From JAQBYK01 sp964499425 (GTDB taxonomy: Bacteria; Patescibacteriota; Gracilibacteria; UBA1369; LOWO2-01-FULL-3), in the NCBI GenBank assembly GCA_964499425.1, contig CAZCLD010000009.1, positions 1 through 35,832 on the forward strand: a stretch of DNA of 35,832 bases, given 5' to 3'. Both the position numbers and the translations under genes were made by a program. Position 1 is the stretch's first letter. Every line of letters starts with the position of its first letter. The notes beneath the pieces are model-generated. The model was not told the origin of the DNA, did not search any database, and was given only the letters and a program-made list of their open reading frames with translations. Positions 1 to 7,359 of the stretch are shown piece after piece.

Positions 1-220
1 CTATAGTATTCACACTAGCAACCCCTCCAGAGAATGTAATTTTGTCACTGTTGTAGGTGTAGTTGCCAGCAGTTTCGAATGTTTCGGTGAGGATGGAAGT
101 TTTGAGGAAATCTGAAGGTGGTGAAACATTTAATATTACAACTTCCAAAATTAAAGCAGCAATAATATATAGACTTAATCTGTTAGTTTTTTTGTGTTTT
201 TTGTTTGTTTTTTTGCGCAA
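1..220 (-). CDS. Secreted or membrane-anchored protein, N-terminal fragment
   Basis: This reading frame stays open on the minus strand from a TTG codon at 220-218 to the window edge, so only the first 73 codons are present. The translation begins with a strongly basic stretch (about nine Lys/Arg in the first 16 residues), followed by a hydrophobic segment around LSLYIIAALILEVVIL. It continues as a polar, Ser/Thr/Gly-rich sequence with a beta-rich look. That is the layout of an uncleaved signal anchor or signal peptide plus an extracellular domain. No ATG is available between the TATAAT box at 247-242 and the hydrophobic segment, so TTG is the best start. The family cannot be recognised from this fragment. 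The gene is divergent from the small membrane protein gene starting at 384. Confidence 0.6.
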   Translation of the reverse strand, partial: MRKKTNKKHKKTNRLSLYIIAALILEVVILNVSPPSDFLKTSILTETFETAGNYTYNSDKITFSGGVASVNTI

Positions 221-241
221 TTTGGTCGAATTAATCTTTGT

Positions 242-270
242 ATTATACCATTTATTTGGGGTTTTTTGAA
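242..270 (-). promoter_or_regulatory. Promoter of the left-edge secreted protein
   Basis: On the minus strand there is a perfect TATAAT (247-242) and a TTCAAA -35-like hexamer (270-265) separated by 17 nt. The predicted start site lies about 14-16 nt before the TTG start at 220, leaving a short leader without a Shine-Dalgarno sequence. Confidence 0.6.
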
Positions 271-281
271 GGATTTAACAC

Positions 282-298
282 CTTTACGGGCAGTAAAG
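282..298. repeat. Small inverted repeat between divergent genes
   Basis: CTTTAC, a 5-nt loop, then GTAAAG form a perfect 6-bp dyad. It lies just upstream of the -35 hexamer of the leftward promoter, inside the divergent intergenic region 248-383. There is no T-tract suggesting a terminator, so an operator-like role is possible. A dyad this short can also occur by chance. Confidence 0.3.
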
Positions 299-383
299 TT
301 GTGGTTTATCTTTTCTTTCTGAAATTCTCCTAAAATGCTATATTGTCCTTGTTTTTGTTCTTATTCTTTAAACTATCCAAATT

Positions 384-620
384 ATGTTCGGAAAAAAGAA
401 AAAAATTGAAAAATTTAGAGGTTTGCTTGTTTATGCTGTTTTGGGGATCTTGGTAGGTATCGTTATTGGCTTTCTGGCGGGACTTCTTATTGGTGAGATT
501 GTACATTTGATTGATGATTCTGGTGATATGATACCAATTGCTATGACTACTTTTCTTGGAATGGGATGGGGGGCCCTAATTGGTGGGATTTTTGGTGGTG
601 TTTTTGGTTACAAGGAGTAA
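384..620 (+). CDS. Small two-helix glycine-rich membrane protein
   Basis: This is a 78-residue protein with a basic N-terminus (GKKKKIEKFR) and two hydrophobic segments at about residues 14-37 and 50-74. Both segments are rich in glycine with GxxxG-like spacing (for example GILVGIVIGFLAGLLIG), which favours tight helix packing in the membrane. A short acidic linker (IDDSGD) separates them. No enzymatic motif is visible and I do not recognise a named family. The next gene starts one base after this stop, with AAGGAG just ahead of its ATG, so the two are probably co-translated. A TAAACT box at 369-374 lies 9 nt before the ATG. An alternative extended -10 (TGC TATATT, 336-344) would give a leader of about 30 nt. 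Confidence 0.7.
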   Translation: MFGKKKKIEKFRGLLVYAVLGILVGIVIGFLAGLLIGEIVHLIDDSGDMIPIAMTTFLGMGWGALIGGIFGGVFGYKE

Positions 621-1328
621 ATGGATTATCCTTCTCATTTAAAACTGAAGGAAAAGTCTTACGTTGTTGAGTATAAAATGGATTATAAGGCTTCTTCGTC
701 AGTTCGTATAAAAAATGGAAAAGTTATTCTCAAGCTGAGTCGTTTTACTCGTGGGAGAAAGCGTGACGAAATAGTGGCTAAATTCTTGAAATGGGCGCAA
801 AAGAGACTTTCTAAAGTTGCGCAGAGCGATTTTATTCTTCCTCAATACAAAAATGGAGGAAGAATCTATACTCATAACAAGGTTTACGAATTACAGATCT
901 CCTTTGAGGAAAGGAGAAATGCTAGCGTTAGGGTTCATAATGGAATAATTAAGTTGACTCTTCCCAGTGAAAAATCGGACATGATTAAGGAATATGTGGA
1001 GAAGGCTATCATAAAGGATCAAACTCCGTATTTATGTGAGGTTGTGGATGAATTGAATCAGCTGTATTTCAAGGAGCGCTATAATCTCTGCCGATTTAAG
1101 CGGATGAATCATCGATTTGGGAGTTGTAGTTCTAAAAGGAATATCAATATTGCCTATCGTTTGCTCTTTGCTCCTAGGGAGGTGTTTCGGTATGTCTGTT
1201 TGCATGAATTGGCTCATTTAAAGGAGATGAATCATTCAAAGCGGTTTTGGAGTTTGGTAGCTGGTGCGATGCCTGATTATAAAGGGCATGAAAAGTGGCT
1301 TCGAGATAGTGGTTTTATGTTGGGTTGA
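621..1328 (+). CDS. YgjP/DUF45 (WLM-like) zinc metallopeptidase
   Basis: The 235-residue protein carries the zinc-protease motif HELAH (H195, E196, H199), followed by KEMNHSKRFW with H205 as the likely third zinc ligand. The sequence before it, HRFGSCSSKRNINIAYRL, is the usual lead-in of the YgjP/DUF45 family, often annotated as M48-like metallopeptidase. Length and architecture fit the family: an N-terminal beta-rich half, then the gluzincin core. The cellular substrate of this family is not established. The gene follows the small membrane protein directly, with a readable AAGGAG ribosome-binding site. There is no signal peptide, so the protein is predicted to be cytoplasmic. Confidence 0.85.
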   Translation: MDYPSHLKLKEKSYVVEYKMDYKASSSVRIKNGKVILKLSRFTRGRKRDEIVAKFLKWAQKRLSKVAQSDFILPQYKNGGRIYTHNKVYELQISFEERRNASVRVHNGIIKLTLPSEKSDMIKEYVEKAIIKDQTPYLCEVVDELNQLYFKERYNLCRFKRMNHRFGSCSSKRNINIAYRLLFAPREVFRYVCLHELAHLKEMNHSKRFWSLVAGAMPDYKGHEKWLRDSGFMLG

Positions 1329-1360
1329 AAGATTTGGTGCTATATGATAGAAATTACTGG

Positions 1361-1376
1361 CTTGTTATTTAACAAG
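1361..1376. repeat. Dyad CTTGTTA-TT-TAACAAG upstream of tRNA-Val
   Basis: A perfect 7-bp inverted repeat with a 2-nt centre lies 20 nt before the tRNA gene and 32 nt after the metallopeptidase stop. No T-run follows, so it is not a typical terminator. It could be an operator overlapping a tRNA promoter. Confidence 0.35.
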
Positions 1377-1396
1377 TAGCGATCTCGCAATTATTA

Positions 1397-1473
1397 GGGC
1401 GCTTAGCTCAGTTGGTTAGAGCGTCTGGTTTACACCCAGAAGGTCAGTGGTTCGAATCCACTAGCGCCCACCA
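1397..1473 (+). tRNA. tRNA-Val (anticodon UAC)
   Basis: A complete cloverleaf can be folded by eye. The acceptor stem GGCGCT/AGCGCC is extended by one G-C pair. There are a D arm with AGCTCAGTTGGTTAGAGC, an anticodon stem TCTGG/CCAGA with loop TTTACAC (anticodon TAC at 1431-1433), and a T arm GTGGTTCGAATCCAC. The discriminator A is followed by an encoded CCA at 1471-1473. The TATACT box of the next gene begins six bases downstream. Confidence 0.97.
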
Positions 1474-1478
1474 TTATA

Positions 1479-1484
1479 TATACT
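1479..1484 (+). promoter_or_regulatory. -10 box (TATACT) of the caspase-like gene, leaderless type
   Basis: TATACT ends 5 nt before the ATG at 1490. Transcription would begin at or within a few bases of the start codon. No Shine-Dalgarno sequence is present between the tRNA end and the ATG. The gene might alternatively be cotranscribed with the tRNA. Confidence 0.5.
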
Positions 1485-1489
1485 AAAAA

Positions 1490-2797
1490 ATGAATAGTTT
1501 TGGTGATAGTAGTGAGGGCAAACCGAAGTCGCCTGATGAAGATTTGCGTGACGAGGTGAGGAAGAGGATTGAATATGAAAAGGGAATATGTCCTTCTGAT
1601 GAGGAGGTTACAGCTGAGCTTGCGCGTTTGGGGCTTTGTGTTTCAACTGAGATGACACAGTTTCATTCTTTGCTCTCTGAAGAAGAGCAGGGAGAATTGG
1701 ACAACTTTTTTGATACTCAGCTTTCTAGACAAATAGAAGCCCTAGATCCTGCATTCTGCAAATACTTCTTGAGTTCAGAAGTAGATATTGTATTGAAGCA
1801 AGTGAATTGTTTAGAGTCTATAAGCGGTAATTACTCATATCGGTTCTCTCATAATGGGAATAATTGGAATGTGGCTGAAGCCTTTTGGGATGATCATGAA
1901 TTTCCTCACGGTGCAGGTGGGAGGGCTAAATTAGTTATAACAAGTGAAAAAAATCCATATGCATATACAACTTTGAATCTATATCCAATCGAGTCTCTTG
2001 AAAAGAGACTGATTGAGGCTGTCAAAAGAGCAACTTTGGAATGGGAGTCTCAGGAATCAAATGCTCATAGATTGAGTAGTTACGATCTTCCTCGTGATGA
2101 GAGGATTTTTCATGTTAGTCTTTTACCTCGGCAGCTAGATCTTGCTATAGCTGTTATGAAAGATGAGGCTGATTATTTTTCAAAGCTACTGAGATCAAAG
2201 GGCTATGATATTTATAGCAGTAACTCCTTGCAGACCGAGTCACCGAAATCTACAATATATGAACAGATTAAAGAAGCCAGAGAAATAGGTTCGAGTCGAA
2301 TAATTTTAAATCTTTATGCCCATGGAGATAGAGCGGGGATTTATTATGGATCTTCGATTTTGTCACCAGAAGATCTACTTCAAATTGTATCAGATTCACC
2401 TGATATGGACTTTCTAATTTTGGGTTTCAGCTGCAATGGCGGCAACATGGCTGATAAATTTGCTAAAGCAGGTCTTTCCAATGTCACATTTGGATTATCT
2501 TCAAAACCTTACAATATTACAAATACTCTTGTCACTCCTGATAAATTTCCAGAGGGCGGTACCTACTTTTCAGTGTTTTTGATGGAAGGGATTAGAAAAA
2601 TGGGGCCAGGGGTCAAGGTACATCTAGAAGATGGGTTTGTTTTACCTTTAGAGACCATTGGAGATGCCATGAGGTATTCTGATCTAAGGAGTAGGGAGTA
2701 TGGTGCGTTTGATAATCCTGAATTTATTCTTCCAGGCGGCATTTATATTTCTAAGTATGAAAAACCTGATGCCGATAATCATGTTCAAGCAGCCTAG
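1490..2797 (+). CDS. Putative caspase-like (clan CD) cysteine protease
   Basis: The 435-residue protein has no family I can name overall. Its C-terminal half (about residues 215-375) reads like a caspase/CHAT/C13 fold. A region with alternating strands and helices ends in a hydrophobic strand IILNLYAHGDRAG, with the His-Gly pair at H278-G279. About 37 residues later comes a second hydrophobic strand DFLILGFSCNGGNM with C315. A hydrophobic strand plus HG, then a hydrophobic strand plus S/A-C, is the hallmark of clan CD catalytic dyads. The N-terminal 200 residues are acidic and helical and contain many Cys and Trp but no clear domain. There is no signal peptide or membrane segment, so it is probably cytoplasmic. 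The neighbours (tRNA-Val upstream, phosphatase downstream) do not reveal a substrate. It could alternatively be an inactive or non-proteolytic member of the fold. Confidence 0.55.
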   Translation: MNSFGDSSEGKPKSPDEDLRDEVRKRIEYEKGICPSDEEVTAELARLGLCVSTEMTQFHSLLSEEEQGELDNFFDTQLSRQIEALDPAFCKYFLSSEVDIVLKQVNCLESISGNYSYRFSHNGNNWNVAEAFWDDHEFPHGAGGRAKLVITSEKNPYAYTTLNLYPIESLEKRLIEAVKRATLEWESQESNAHRLSSYDLPRDERIFHVSLLPRQLDLAIAVMKDEADYFSKLLRSKGYDIYSSNSLQTESPKSTIYEQIKEAREIGSSRIILNLYAHGDRAGIYYGSSILSPEDLLQIVSDSPDMDFLILGFSCNGGNMADKFAKAGLSNVTFGLSSKPYNITNTLVTPDKFPEGGTYFSVFLMEGIRKMGPGVKVHLEDGFVLPLETIGDAMRYSDLRSREYGAFDNPEFILPGGIYISKYEKPDADNHVQAA

Positions 2798-2837
2798 AAT
2801 TTAGTTATAGTTAAATATGTGCGCATAGTTTATTCTA

Positions 2838-2846
2838 TGATAGAAT
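2838..2846 (+). promoter_or_regulatory. Extended -10 promoter (TGA-TAGAAT), leaderless type
   Basis: TGn followed by TAGAAT ends 6 nt before the ATG at 2853. That spacing would put the start site at the codon, and the ATG at 2847 would lie inside the promoter. This argues for the 2853 start. Confidence 0.5.
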
Positions 2847-2852
2847 ATGTCT

Positions 2853-3320
2853 ATGAAAATCTACCTCGTTCGTCACGGTGCATTCAATCCTCCTGATAAA
2901 GATCCTGAAAAGGGTTTGTCTGAGGATGGTAAAGCTGAAGTTAGGAAAATTGCAGAATTCTTAAAGGGTTCGGATATTGAGGTCCCTCAGATTTATCATA
3001 GTGATAAAAAGAGGGCCAAGGAGACCGCTGAAATCATAGGGGAAGTTTTGGGTGTTGACATGGTTACTCAGAAGACTGGCATGGCCCCTAATGATGAGAT
3101 AAATCAAATTGAAGCGGACATAAGACATAGAGAAAAGAATTTAATGGTGGTTGGCCATTTGCCATATTTGGATAGGTTGGCTTCTTCTTTGCTAACTGGA
3201 GATCAGGATTTGGAGGTGATTGAGTTACCTACAGCAGGAGTGATTTTCTTGGAAAATATTGAAGGGAAATGGGAGTTAAAATGGTTGATTGGACCAGATC
3301 AGGTTCAGGCTGGTCAATGA
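2853..3320 (+). CDS. SixA-like histidine phosphatase
   Basis: This is a small (155-residue) single-domain member of the histidine phosphatase (phosphoglycerate-mutase-like) superfamily. The N-terminus MKIYLVRHG carries the RHG motif with the phospho-accepting H8. The second catalytic histidine is in VVGHLPYLDRL (H102). The very short length and the HxPxxxxL sequence resemble SixA phosphohistidine phosphatases rather than metabolic mutases. The actual substrate is not evident. Of two in-frame ATGs (2847, 2853), the second was chosen because family members start at MKIYLVRHG and because it fits the promoter spacing. The 3' end overlaps the end of the convergent Cys-rich gene by seven bases. Confidence 0.82.
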   Translation: MKIYLVRHGAFNPPDKDPEKGLSEDGKAEVRKIAEFLKGSDIEVPQIYHSDKKRAKETAEIIGEVLGVDMVTQKTGMAPNDEINQIEADIRHREKNLMVVGHLPYLDRLASSLLTGDQDLEVIELPTAGVIFLENIEGKWELKWLIGPDQVQAGQ

Positions 3321-4996
3321 TAGATATTTTTTTTGTAGCACTCTTCGCAGTACACAGTTTCTGATCTCTCGGGAGAATAAGTTGTGGTGATTTCTTTTTT
3401 GCATTTATCGCAGTTGCGTTCCCAGAATTTGCGAGGATTTCGCTTGTGAAAGCGGTCCATGTGACGTGCATTGGGGCAGCGACGAGGAAGTGGGAGCTTT
3501 TGTTTCTTGTAGTATGCGAGCTCTTTGGGTATTAATTTGAAAAGTTTGTGAGTTTTTTCACATTCAATAGCTGCTTCCAGGATGTCGGATGGAGTATCTT
3601 TGATATTGTCCGTAAGCTCATTGGCCTTGATTACTTTGGATGCATTCGGTCGAGGTGGTTCATAGTCGTCCCAGCTTGGAGCGGTCTCTTTGGTGAGAGG
3701 ATAATACATGTGGGATGATGTTTTGTTGTAGCCAAATGGTGAGATTTTCATGGGGAGAAATTCGCCCCACTCTCCTGTTTTGATCATATGCTCTGTGATT
3801 TTGGCTGCAAGTTTTTCGTAATCTTCTTTGGAGTATTGCTTGTTGAAAATGCAGTGGTTTTTACGGAGCATGTTTGCGCAGCCGAAGCAATTTTTTGAGG
3901 TTTCAAGGTACCAGCAGTAAGTAAGTTCAGCGCAAGTCATATGGGCGTCCTGTGTGAACAAAATGTGATAACTGTTGGCGCCTGTATCGCAGATTTCATA
4001 GGATTCCTGGAGATTGGAACCGTATTGATAAATGTCATAGACATTCTTAGCACTGAGAACTACTTGATAACAAAATTTGCAGTCTTCTGTGTCTTCGCAA
4101 TCAAAAGAATACTTGGTGTTCTTGCAGTTTGTGAGATGATCTCCGAGGCAGTTTTCCAGGTTTTGGCCCTGAAATTCTTTGAAGGTGTGAGTTTTTTCAA
4201 GTTCACGCCGTTTTTGGTGTAATTCGTGATATTCCTTAAATGAACCGAGATCAATTTTTGCGAGCTGTTCTTCGTACTCTTCTTTACTGAGCTGCTTATT
4301 CTCAAAGCAATATTCTTTGTTTCGAAGTCCGGTGCAGAGAAAACAATTTTTGCAACCGATACAGTCTCTGAGAAATGCACTGGAGCTGCAGTTTTGGCAA
4401 TCCTGGCAACCAGTTAAGCCGTAGCATTTGTGCACATCGATACAGTCATAGCAAAGTTCGCAATGTAGGTTGTAGAAGCCATCAACGCAGGAAATATCGT
4501 GCTTAAAGCCGTATCCGTAGTAACAACTTTCGCAGAAATCGGCGTGCATTATGAGATAGGAGTTTTTGCTAGAACCGGCGTAGTGAATGTACTCGGAATT
4601 TTTATTGAAGCCGTCAATGATTAGGGCTTGGGTTGGTGTTGCGAAGAAAAGTTCTCTTAATTGCTCAAAGAATGGTCTGTCAAAGTCGAAATCGCGTCCG
4701 TAATCGAGAGGATTCCATTTGTCACTGTGCCAGCATTCGCGACAATAATAGGTGATGTCGAGGTGTGGTGGATATTGGGTGAGGGTTTTGTTGTGGCAGA
4801 GGCCACATTCTCCTGGATAAAGGTGGTGCTCATTACTGAAGGCTGCTCGTCTCTGTTGTCGGCAGTCAGGGCAGTGGGTTGGAGGTGGGATGGGGTATTT
4901 TTTATCGTTGAAAATGGGGGAGACTTGATCGTAGAATTTTAGATCTTTCTCTGTGATTTCAAATGAGGAAGAGCAGTTTTTACACGTGTTTTGCAT
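3314..4996 (-). CDS. Large multi-zinc-ribbon protein (Cys-rich, CPR-type)
   Basis: The 560-residue protein is dominated by cysteine pairs. The N-terminal ribbon has C5-x2-C8 and C42-x2-C45 (in THCPDCRQQRR), and a second has C64-x2-C67 and C85-x2-C88. A long central region contains irregular CxxC pairs and two copies of a signature of the form NCFxC-xx-LRxKxYC/HC-xxNKQ-xSKEDYE. A C-terminal ribbon follows (CDKCKKEI ... CEECYKKN). Relatives are common in CPR genomes and are often mislabelled CaiB/BaiF. No transferase motif is visible, so a metal-, nucleic-acid- or protein-binding role is only inference. Unusually, the C-terminal counterpart of CPDCR reads CPNARH, so one ligand is missing. The start was set at the ATG 6 nt behind a TATAAT box; the longer upstream extension overlaps livF and lacks homology-like features. 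Confidence 0.75.
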   Translation of the reverse strand: MQNTCKNCSSSFEITEKDLKFYDQVSPIFNDKKYPIPPPTHCPDCRQQRRAAFSNEHHLYPGECGLCHNKTLTQYPPHLDITYYCRECWHSDKWNPLDYGRDFDFDRPFFEQLRELFFATPTQALIIDGFNKNSEYIHYAGSSKNSYLIMHADFCESCYYGYGFKHDISCVDGFYNLHCELCYDCIDVHKCYGLTGCQDCQNCSSSAFLRDCIGCKNCFLCTGLRNKEYCFENKQLSKEEYEEQLAKIDLGSFKEYHELHQKRRELEKTHTFKEFQGQNLENCLGDHLTNCKNTKYSFDCEDTEDCKFCYQVVLSAKNVYDIYQYGSNLQESYEICDTGANSYHILFTQDAHMTCAELTYCWYLETSKNCFGCANMLRKNHCIFNKQYSKEDYEKLAAKITEHMIKTGEWGEFLPMKISPFGYNKTSSHMYYPLTKETAPSWDDYEPPRPNASKVIKANELTDNIKDTPSDILEAAIECEKTHKLFKLIPKELAYYKKQKLPLPRRCPNARHMDRFHKRNPRKFWERNCDKCKKEITTTYSPERSETVYCEECYKKNIYH

Positions 4997-5002
4997 AGCT
5001 TG

Positions 5003-5011
5003 ATTATAGCA
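5003..5011 (-). promoter_or_regulatory. Extended -10 promoter (TGC-TATAAT) of the zinc-ribbon gene
   Basis: The minus strand reads TGC followed by a perfect TATAAT (5008-5003), ending 6 nt before the ATG at 4996. It sits just past the livF stop. The zinc-ribbon gene can therefore be transcribed independently of the liv operon, as a leaderless message. Confidence 0.7.
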
Positions 5012-5015
5012 GGTT

Positions 5016-5723
5016 TTATTTTCCCAGATAGAGCTCTCCGACTCGCTTGTTTTCCAGTAGTTCGCGACCTTTTCCTTCCAAGCGATTTTGCCCAAGCTCA
5101 AGCACATATCCGCGATCGCTGTATTCTAGGGCCATGTTTGCATTTTGTTCTACCATCAAGATGGAAGTTCCATTCTTTTTGATTTCGTTGCACTTTTCAA
5201 AGACTTGCTGTGTGATTTGAGGTGAGAGACCTATGGATGGTTCATCTAGGAGCAAAAGTTTTGGTTGGATCATGAGTGCTCGTCCAATTGCTACCATTTG
5301 TTGTTGTCCACCAGAGAGACTGCGAGCTGTTGCTTTCCTTTTTATATAGAGCTCAGGGAGCTGTTTGTAGACATTTGCCATTTCCTGTTGGATTTCTTTC
5401 TTGTCTTTGCGTATGTATGCTCCCATTTCAAGGTTTTCCTCTACTGTCATTGTTTGAAATACGGATCTGCCTTGTGGTACATAGCAGATCCCACGATTGA
5501 TAATGTGCTCTGTTTTTACGCCGACTAAATCTTCACCGAAGAAGTCTATCTCTCCCTCGCGAACGGAGGTTATGCCAAAAATACTGCGAAGAATGGTTGA
5601 TTTCCCGGCGCCATTGGGACCTATGATTGTAACTATTTCTCCGTCATTTACAGTGATTCCAACATCTTTAATGATGTCTGGTCCGCTACCGTATCCTGCT
5701 GTGAGATTTGTTATTTTAAGCAT
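5016..5723 (-). CDS. livF: Branched-chain amino-acid ABC transporter ATPase LivF
   Basis: The 235-residue ATPase subunit has Walker A GPNGAGKST (residues 35-43), signature LSGGQQQM, Walker B LLLLDEPSIGLSP and H-loop region ILMVEQNA. The sequence VPQGRSVFQTMTVEENLEMGAY is typical of LivF among ABC ATPases. It hydrolyses ATP to drive import through LivH/LivM, probably as a heterodimer with LivG. It is the last gene of the livJHMGF set. The start codon overlaps the end of livG by eight bases, a sign of translational coupling. The closest alternative is the UrtE subunit of urea transporters, which shares the fold; nothing in the window suggests urea metabolism. Confidence 0.92.
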   Translation of the reverse strand: MLKITNLTAGYGSGPDIIKDVGITVNDGEIVTIIGPNGAGKSTILRSIFGITSVREGEIDFFGEDLVGVKTEHIINRGICYVPQGRSVFQTMTVEENLEMGAYIRKDKKEIQQEMANVYKQLPELYIKRKATARSLSGGQQQMVAIGRALMIQPKLLLLDEPSIGLSPQITQQVFEKCNEIKKNGTSILMVEQNANMALEYSDRGYVLELGQNRLEGKGRELLENKRVGELYLGK

Positions 5724-6480
5724 GTTTAGAGTGTTTTTTACCTAGATACGCCTCTAGTACTTGTGGATTATCTTGGATTTCTTTGGGTTTTCCCATGGCT
5801 ATGTTGTGCCCACGGTCCATTACAACTATTGTGTCGCAGAGATCCATTATAAAAGGCATGTTGTGTTCTACTATTAAGATCGTTTTTCCTTCTTTCTGAA
5901 AATTCTTGATGACTTTTTCAATTGTCTTAATTAGGGTCGGGTTGATGCCTGCTGTTGGTTCGTCCAAGAGTATTAGTCCTGCGTCATTTGCCTTTGCTCG
6001 TAAAATCTCTATGAGTTTTTTCTGTCCGTAAGAGAGTTCGTATCCTTTTAAGTTAGATTTTTCTTCTAGGCCGACGCTTTCTAAGAGTTTCATGGCTCTT
6101 TTCTCGAGTTTTTTCTGGTGTTTGGAAAAGGGGAGAAAGCTTTGCCAGAGGGTTTCTTTGTTCTCGTGAAAAGCTACAACTATGTTTTGGAGAGCGGTTA
6201 ATTCCTCAAAGATCCTTATTGCTTGATAGCTGCGTCCGAGTCCAAGCTCTGAACGTGAATAAGGTGCAAGATGAGTTATGTCTTTGTCACTCAAATATAC
6301 TGTTCCTTCATCTGGTCTAAGTAGGCCTGAGATAATATTGAATATGGTTGTCTTTCCTGCACCGTTTGGGCCGATCAAACCTGTGATAGATCCTTTTTTG
6401 ACTTGGAATGTGCAGCGATCGACGGCTTTTACGCCACCGAAAGCTTTGGTTATGTTTTGTATTTCAAGTACGTCCTGCAT
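5716..6480 (-). CDS. livG: Branched-chain amino-acid ABC transporter ATPase LivG
   Basis: The 254-residue ATP-binding subunit has Walker A GPNGAGKTT (residues 37-45), signature ELSYGQKKLIEI, Walker B LILLDEPTAGINP and switch histidine in ILIVEHNM. The LivG-specific feature is the Q-loop region with GLGRSYQAIRIFEELTALQNI. It pairs with LivF beneath the LivHM membrane complex. The ATG overlaps the livM stop by a single base (TAATG), indicating coupled translation. The C-terminus (AYLGKKHSKHA) is typical in length. Confidence 0.93.
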   Translation of the reverse strand: MQDVLEIQNITKAFGGVKAVDRCTFQVKKGSITGLIGPNGAGKTTIFNIISGLLRPDEGTVYLSDKDITHLAPYSRSELGLGRSYQAIRIFEELTALQNIVVAFHENKETLWQSFLPFSKHQKKLEKRAMKLLESVGLEEKSNLKGYELSYGQKKLIEILRAKANDAGLILLDEPTAGINPTLIKTIEKVIKNFQKEGKTILIVEHNMPFIMDLCDTIVVMDRGHNIAMGKPKEIQDNPQVLEAYLGKKHSKHA

Positions 6481-7358
6481 TATTTTGAAAATATGTTAGT
6501 GCGTTTTCCGAGCAAACCATTAGGTCGGAAAATCATGAATAGTATTATTATTAGGCCGTAGATAGCTAGTCTCACAGGTCCTTCGAAGCCTATTGGCAGT
6601 GACATGAATCTGAGCATTTCAGGGATTAGAACTATGATAATTGCTCCAAGAATGCTGCCCCAGTAGGAGCCCATTCCTCCTACCACTACCATGGCGAGAA
6701 CTATTAAAAGTTGATCTACGTTAAAGCTTGCTGGGTTAATGAATCGGATTTCCGCTGCGAGCAAACCGCCGCCGATTCCTCCGAAAAAGGAAGCGATTAT
6801 AAAAAATTGTATTTTGTATTTGATATGATTTTTCCCGAGGGTCTTAGATGCTGTTTCATCTTCACGAATTGTCTCTATAACCCTGCTAAAAGGTGAGTGT
6901 AAAATCCTGTGAAGAATTAATAGGGATACTACCGTTATGATTAGAACAACGGGGAAAAAGGATGCTTGTGTCAGTAATGTTTCTCCAAAAATTGTAGGGC
7001 GGGGGATCCCAGGCATTCCAAGCCCGCCTCTAGTTATTCCTCTAAGGTTCAGGAATAAATTGTTCGTTATTATCAGGAATGCAAAGGTGGTCATGCCTAT
7101 ATAATGGCTTTTTAGGCGGATGGAAGGGAGGGACAGGAGCGCGCCTGCTATTGCTGCTGCTACTCCACCTAATAAAAGCGCTGGGAAGAAAGTGAATCCA
7201 TGATCGAGCATTAATATTGCATATGTATATGCTCCGATGCCGAAAATTGCAGGGTGTCCTAAATATAGGATGCCCAGATATCCGAGCAGCATATTCATGG
7301 TGAGCGCGAGGCTGCAATATATTATGATGAGATTTAGGATGCGAAAGTAATATTCCAT
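6480..7358 (-). CDS. livM: Branched-chain amino-acid ABC transporter permease LivM
   Basis: The 292-residue integral membrane protein has about nine hydrophobic segments. It contains the permease/ATPase coupling region (SPFSRVIETIREDETASKTLG) that defines LivM-type subunits, and the Gly-rich sequence GGMGSYWGSILGA near the C-terminus. With LivH it forms the translocation path for leucine, isoleucine, valine or related amino acids. It begins one base after the livH stop and ends overlapping livG. It lacks the long N-terminal extension of E. coli LivM, as do many bacterial homologues. Confidence 0.92.
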   Translation of the reverse strand: MEYYFRILNLIIIYCSLALTMNMLLGYLGILYLGHPAIFGIGAYTYAILMLDHGFTFFPALLLGGVAAAIAGALLSLPSIRLKSHYIGMTTFAFLIITNNLFLNLRGITRGGLGMPGIPRPTIFGETLLTQASFFPVVLIITVVSLLILHRILHSPFSRVIETIREDETASKTLGKNHIKYKIQFFIIASFFGGIGGGLLAAEIRFINPASFNVDQLLIVLAMVVVGGMGSYWGSILGAIIIVLIPEMLRFMSLPIGFEGPVRLAIYGLIIILFMIFRPNGLLGKRTNIFSK

Positions 7359-7359
7359 T

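Noticed and set aside
63..269. Plus-strand 68-codon frame at the left edge
   Set aside because: It is the antisense of a better supported minus-strand signal-peptide reading and covers that gene's TATAAT promoter; the translation is low-complexity.
1397..2797. Integrated element at tRNA-Val
   Set aside because: There is no integrase, no repeat of the tRNA 3' end downstream as far as I can see, and the following genes look ordinary.
3314..4996. CaiB/BaiF CoA-transferase
   Set aside because: This label is sometimes attached to CPR zinc-ribbon proteins, but no CoA-transferase motif is present.
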